From NCBI RefSeq assembly GCF_024105655.1, contig NZ_JAAAMH010000003.1, positions 62,001-126,000 of the forward strand: a stretch of 64,000 nt of DNA. The letters run 5' to 3'. Positions within the stretch are counted from its first letter, which is position 1. Every line of letters begins with the position of its first letter. This DNA is from Aliihoeflea sp. 40Bstr573. Lineage in GTDB: Bacteria > Pseudomonadota > Alphaproteobacteria > Rhizobiales > Rhizobiaceae. Under the pieces are notes generated by a model. The model worked only from the letters and a program-made list of their open reading frames with translations. It was not told the origin of the DNA and made no database searches. The position numbers and the translations under genes are program-made. This document shows, one piece after another, positions 60,616-64,000 of the stretch.

Positions 60616-61156
60616 CATGACGAACGTGGCCCGCCGCCCCATCTTCGCCGGCCGGCAGACCACGGCGCCCAACGCCTCGGTCACCGTCGCGCCGCCGGCG
60701 TCGCGCCTGTCGCTGCGCGCGCCTGCCGAAAGCGTCGCGGGCCTGTCATCGGTCCTCGGCCTCGACCTTCCGACCCAGCCCAAGACGTCGGCCTCGTCGG
60801 GCAGCCGCCACGCGCTCTGGCTCGGACCGGACGAGTGGCTCGTCATCGACGAGGCAGGCGCCGACCTCGCTGCGCTCATCAAGCCCGTCGCAGCCTTCCA
60901 TTCGGCTGTCGACGTGTCGCACCGCAATGCCGCCTTTGTCGTTTCGGGGAAGGGCGCCGCGACGGCCATCAACGCCGGCTGCCCGCAGGACCTCTCGCTC
61001 GCGGCATTTCCCGTTGGCGCTGCTTCACGCACCATCTTGCACAAGGTCGAGATCGTGCTTTACCGCACTGGCGAGGATGCATTCCGGGTGGAGTGCTGGC
61101 GGTCCTTCGCCGACTATGCCTTCACTTTCCTGACGGAAGCTGCCCGCGACGCCTAG
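60608..61156 (+). CDS. soxG: Sarcosine oxidase gamma subunit
   Basis: A 182-residue subunit with the GcvT/YgfZ-like half fold, including LWLGPDEWLVID and HSAVDVSHRNAAFVVSG. It is the usual last gene of soxBDAG. Its stop shares a CTAG with the stop of the convergent cyclic-di-GMP gene. No folate genes follow, unlike many sox operons that include glyA or purU, so the operon ends here. Confidence 0.94.
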   Translation: MVDMTNVARRPIFAGRQTTAPNASVTVAPPASRLSLRAPAESVAGLSSVLGLDLPTQPKTSASSGSRHALWLGPDEWLVIDEAGADLAALIKPVAAFHSAVDVSHRNAAFVVSGKGAATAINAGCPQDLSLAAFPVGAASRTILHKVEIVLYRTGEDAFRVECWRSFADYAFTFLTEAARDA

Positions 61157-63843
61157 GACGCTTTCTTCAGGCGGCACTCATTGGCGAAGGCGATGAGTTC
61201 GCCCGGCGCCATCGGCTTTGCCAAGGCGAAGCCCTGCAGCGCGTCGCAGCCAAGGCGCTGCAGAATGTGTGCGTGCTCCATCGTCTCGACGCCCTCGGCG
61301 AGCACCTGGATGCCGAGCGAATGGCCCATCTCGATGATCGAGCCAAGAAGCTGGCGCTGCGCCGGTGAATCGACGATCGGCTGGACGAGCTGACGGTCGA
61401 TCTTCAGCCTCTGCGGCTTCAGCTTCAACAATGAGACGATCGAGGCGTAGCCGGTGCCGAAATCGTCGATCTCGACGTCGATGCCGATCGATTTCAGTTC
61501 CTCGACATGGGAAATCAGCAAGTCGTCATGCTCGTCGAGGAAGATCGATTCAACCAGTTCGAAGGCGATCCTGCCGGGCTCAATTTTCAGCTTGCGAAGG
61601 CCTGCAAGCAATTCCTCGTTGTGCAGGCGACGGGCCGACACGTTGACCGAGGCCTGCGGCACGTGCAGCCCCTGCAGTTCCCAGATGCCCAACTGCGCGA
61701 CGGCCGCTTCCAGCATCCGGCTGTCGATCTCGTGCACGACGTCGAGTTCCTCGGCGACCTTGAGGAAATAGGCCGGGCTGAGCACGCCCTTTTGCGGGTG
61801 CTCCCAGCGGGCCAGTGCCTCCACGCCGATGATGTCGAAGGTCTGCGCATCGAATTGCGGTTGGTAGTGCGGCACGAACTCGCCGCGTTCGAGCCCCAGG
61901 CGCAATTCGTCGGCGATCTGCTTGGTGGTGATGATCTCCGCCTGCAGTTCGTCGGAGAAGAACTGGAAGCAGTTGCGCCCGTTGCGCTTGGCGCGATAGA
62001 GCGCGATGTCGGCATTGACGAGGAGGCGGGTCGGATCGGCGATCGCGTCCGTGTCCATGGCGATGCCGATCGAGCCGCCGACGCGGCATTCGTGTTCCTC
62101 GAATTGCGTCGGTTCCTGCAGGCGCACGATCGTGTTCGCCGCCAGGTCCGCCAGGCTTTCCATCGACAGATGGGCCGCATTCTGCGCCCGGCGCACGATC
62201 ACGAATTCGTCGCCGCCGATCCGCGCAACGAAGTCGGTCGGTTGAACCGTCAGGCGCAAGACGTTCGCGGCATGGACGAGCATCGCGTCGCCGGCGGCGT
62301 GGCCGAGCGTGTCGTTGATCTCCTTGAAGCGGTCGAGGTCGATCTGCAGCATCGCCGCGACTTCGCGTCCTTCGGCGAAGGCGCGCGCGTGCTCGGAGAC
62401 GATCTGGTCGAGATAGCGCCGGTTTGGCAGCCCGGTGAGCGAATCGTGCAGGGCATTGAACTCGATCCGTTCGCGGATCGATTCCAGTTCGGCGTTGCGT
62501 GCCTCCGAAAGGAGGACCGCCATGTTCAGTGCCTCGGCACGCTCCACATCCTCGGTCACGTCCCAGTTGACGCCGGCGATGCGCGGCGGCGCCGTCTCGT
62601 CCTGGAACACCGAGCCGATGGCGCGGATATGGCGGATCGATCCGTCGTCGAGCACGAGGCGATAATCGGAATAATAGCGGCCGGTCTCGCGCATCGCTGT
62701 CGAAAAATCCGCCTCGGCGCGCGCCTTGTCGTCGGGATGCAGGCGCCGCGCCCAGAACGGATAGTTGCGGATGCCGGCGTCCTGCGGGTAGCCGTAGAGC
62801 TCGTTCATGCGGTCGTCCCAGAAGAGCGTGCCGTTCTGCACATCCATTTCCCAGATGCCGATCCGCGAGGCCTGCACCGCAAGCCGAAGCCGTCGCGAGA
62901 TCCGCTCGAGTTCGAGCCTGCGTTCGCGCATGTCGGCAATGTTGCGCTGACGCTCGTCCATCAGCCGGCCCATGATGCCAGTCGGCACGAGCACGAGAAG
63001 TGCGGCGGCGATCAGCCAGGCATAGAGTTGGCCCCGGCCGGGGACTGGCTGATCCCAGCCTCCCTTCGGCCGTGCGGCGATCTGCCAGGTGCCCGAGGGC
63101 AGCAGCACGTCGACCGTGACCGGATCGTCCGTGAGAATCGAGGCCGGCCCGAAGAAGCGTTCGCCGCGCTGTCCGGCCGCGTCGCGCCCCACGATCGCGA
63201 TCTCGATCGAAAGATCGTCGTCGAGCAGCCCGCTCTGGCGGTAGAGTTGCTCGACATCGACGACGGCCGAGACGATGCCCCAGAATTCGCGAACTCCCAT
63301 CGCGTTGCGCGCGAAGACGGGGAAGTGGCCGATGAAGCCCTGTCCGCCCTGGACGAGATCGACGGGGCCGGCGAGCACGAGGCCGCCGGAATTGCGTGCC
63401 TGCAACACCGCGTCGCGCTGTGTGTCGTTCGCGCGGTAGTCGAGGCCGATCGCGCGTTCGTTGCCTTCGAACGGATGGATCAGCTGGATCACGAGGTTGG
63501 GCGCGGCGGCGATGTGGCGAATCTGCAGTTCCTGCGTCAGAAGACTGCCGACGAGGTCGGAGAACTCTTCCTGCCAGATGCCGGGGTTGGTCTCGATCGA
63601 GGCGACGAGGCCGCGCACGAGTTGGATGTTGGCGTTGATGGAGCCTTCGAGCTTGGCGCGCACGAGGCTCGCCTTGGACAGGACGTCCGAGCGAAGCTTC
63701 TGGTCGAAGACGTTCTGGTTCTGGATCAGCGCGAAGGCCGCGGCGGCCACGACGACAATCGTCGCCAGGAGCAGATGCAGGTGGCTGGCGCGTATGCGCC
63801 ACACCCCCTTGCGATTGCTCTTCTGGTCGAACACTTCGCCCAT
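61153..63843 (-). CDS. CHASE-PAS-GGDEF-EAL cyclic-di-GMP enzyme
   Basis: An 896-residue membrane sensor. The first membrane span is at about 20-40. A periplasmic CHASE-type sensor domain (about 60-265) contains AIGLDYRANDTQRDAV. The second span is at about 273-291, then a PAS domain (about 320-435), GGDEF at 543-547 and a C-terminal EAL domain from about 630. GGDEF is intact, but the inhibitory RxxD site reads QPTD, so product inhibition is probably lost. The EAL domain keeps EALARWEH, DDFGTGYAS, KIDRQLV and AEGVET, so it may also degrade c-di-GMP. Start ATG 63843 is preferred to 63885. Confidence 0.93.
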   Translation of the reverse strand: MGEVFDQKSNRKGVWRIRASHLHLLLATIVVVAAAAFALIQNQNVFDQKLRSDVLSKASLVRAKLEGSINANIQLVRGLVASIETNPGIWQEEFSDLVGSLLTQELQIRHIAAAPNLVIQLIHPFEGNERAIGLDYRANDTQRDAVLQARNSGGLVLAGPVDLVQGGQGFIGHFPVFARNAMGVREFWGIVSAVVDVEQLYRQSGLLDDDLSIEIAIVGRDAAGQRGERFFGPASILTDDPVTVDVLLPSGTWQIAARPKGGWDQPVPGRGQLYAWLIAAALLVLVPTGIMGRLMDERQRNIADMRERRLELERISRRLRLAVQASRIGIWEMDVQNGTLFWDDRMNELYGYPQDAGIRNYPFWARRLHPDDKARAEADFSTAMRETGRYYSDYRLVLDDGSIRHIRAIGSVFQDETAPPRIAGVNWDVTEDVERAEALNMAVLLSEARNAELESIRERIEFNALHDSLTGLPNRRYLDQIVSEHARAFAEGREVAAMLQIDLDRFKEINDTLGHAAGDAMLVHAANVLRLTVQPTDFVARIGGDEFVIVRRAQNAAHLSMESLADLAANTIVRLQEPTQFEEHECRVGGSIGIAMDTDAIADPTRLLVNADIALYRAKRNGRNCFQFFSDELQAEIITTKQIADELRLGLERGEFVPHYQPQFDAQTFDIIGVEALARWEHPQKGVLSPAYFLKVAEELDVVHEIDSRMLEAAVAQLGIWELQGLHVPQASVNVSARRLHNEELLAGLRKLKIEPGRIAFELVESIFLDEHDDLLISHVEELKSIGIDVEIDDFGTGYASIVSLLKLKPQRLKIDRQLVQPIVDSPAQRQLLGSIIEMGHSLGIQVLAEGVETMEHAHILQRLGCDALQGFALAKPMAPGELIAFANECRLKKAS

Positions 63844-64000
63844 TCGCCTGCCTCGACGCTGCCCCAAGCACGATTGGGCCAGCATGGAAGGCGAGACCTT
63901 AAATTAGCATTGAGGCGGCGCAGCATGTGACCTGCGCAGGCGCAAAAACCACCCGGCGCGCCACTCTTTGCCAAACAGGGTTAAATGGCGGTAATGCCGC

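Noticed and set aside
58132..61044. Long minus-strand open frame (970 codons) across soxA and soxG
   Set aside because: Antisense to soxA and soxG, which have strong family motifs. Composition is that of a shadow frame.

Overview
The window is GC-rich and densely coded, and looks like chromosomal DNA of an alphaproteobacterium of the order Hyphomicrobiales (Rhizobiales), probably near Mesorhizobium, Aquamicrobium or Chelativorans. The evidence is a CpdR-type response regulator, an MmgR-like sRNA between an inositol-phosphatase-family gene and an N-formylglutamate amidohydrolase gene, a soxBDAG sarcosine oxidase operon, a split pntAA-pntAB-pntB transhydrogenase, a small aa3-oxidase subunit IV, and an intergenic repeat of a type I associate with rhizobial genomes. 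The assignment is by recognition only and is not certain below order level.

Layout. 1-2374: small heat-shock gene behind a ROSE-like RNA thermometer, then a threonine-aldolase-like gene. 2375-8608: gltB-gltD glutamate synthase. 8634-11222: IMPase-family gene, mmgR-like sRNA, N-formylglutamate amidohydrolase, cpdR and tRNA-Val(GAC). 11421-20747: MarR regulator and a divergent operon of hydantoinase/oxoprolinase A and B, a ribose-type ABC importer and an M20 carbamoylase-like hydrolase, joined by 4-8 nt overlaps from the importer onward. 20768-26093: LysR regulator and a divergent pxpA-BCCP-biotin carboxylase-pxpB-pxpC operon. 26090-38286: tandem-winged-helix GntR regulator and a divergent 12-gene row: a polyamine-type importer with two ATPases and two binding-protein homologues (one without a signal peptide), two SDR dehydrogenases, a NodB-fold hydrolase resembling H. 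pylori PgdA and bacterial cyclic imidase, a COG0523 metallochaperone GTPase, a small CxxC protein and a GNAT. 38496-43493: second hyuAB pair with a divergent AraC regulator. 43498-47899: nrdA-nrdB ribonucleotide reductase behind a cobalamin riboswitch; NrdB has Phe at the radical-tyrosine position, as in class Ic enzymes. 47963-53905: MFS transporter, FeeM-like acyltransferase, two small membrane proteins and the transhydrogenase. 53961-55703: DUF992-like protein, TPR lipoprotein and rpsU. 56006-61156: soxBDAG. 61153-63843: a CHASE-PAS-GGDEF-EAL protein.

From 11.4 to 43.5 kb most of the genes can be read as one catabolic district for cyclic amides, imides and ureides (hydantoins, 5-oxoproline, cyclic imides). 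It has separate importers, ring-opening enzymes of at least three unrelated mechanisms (ATP-dependent HyuAB, biotin/Pxp carboxyltransferase, NodB-fold imidase-like) and a private regulator for each block. N-methylated products such as sarcosine could feed the sox operon, and released glutamate and ammonia could feed gltBD. These links are inference from gene content; no substrate can be read from the sequence.
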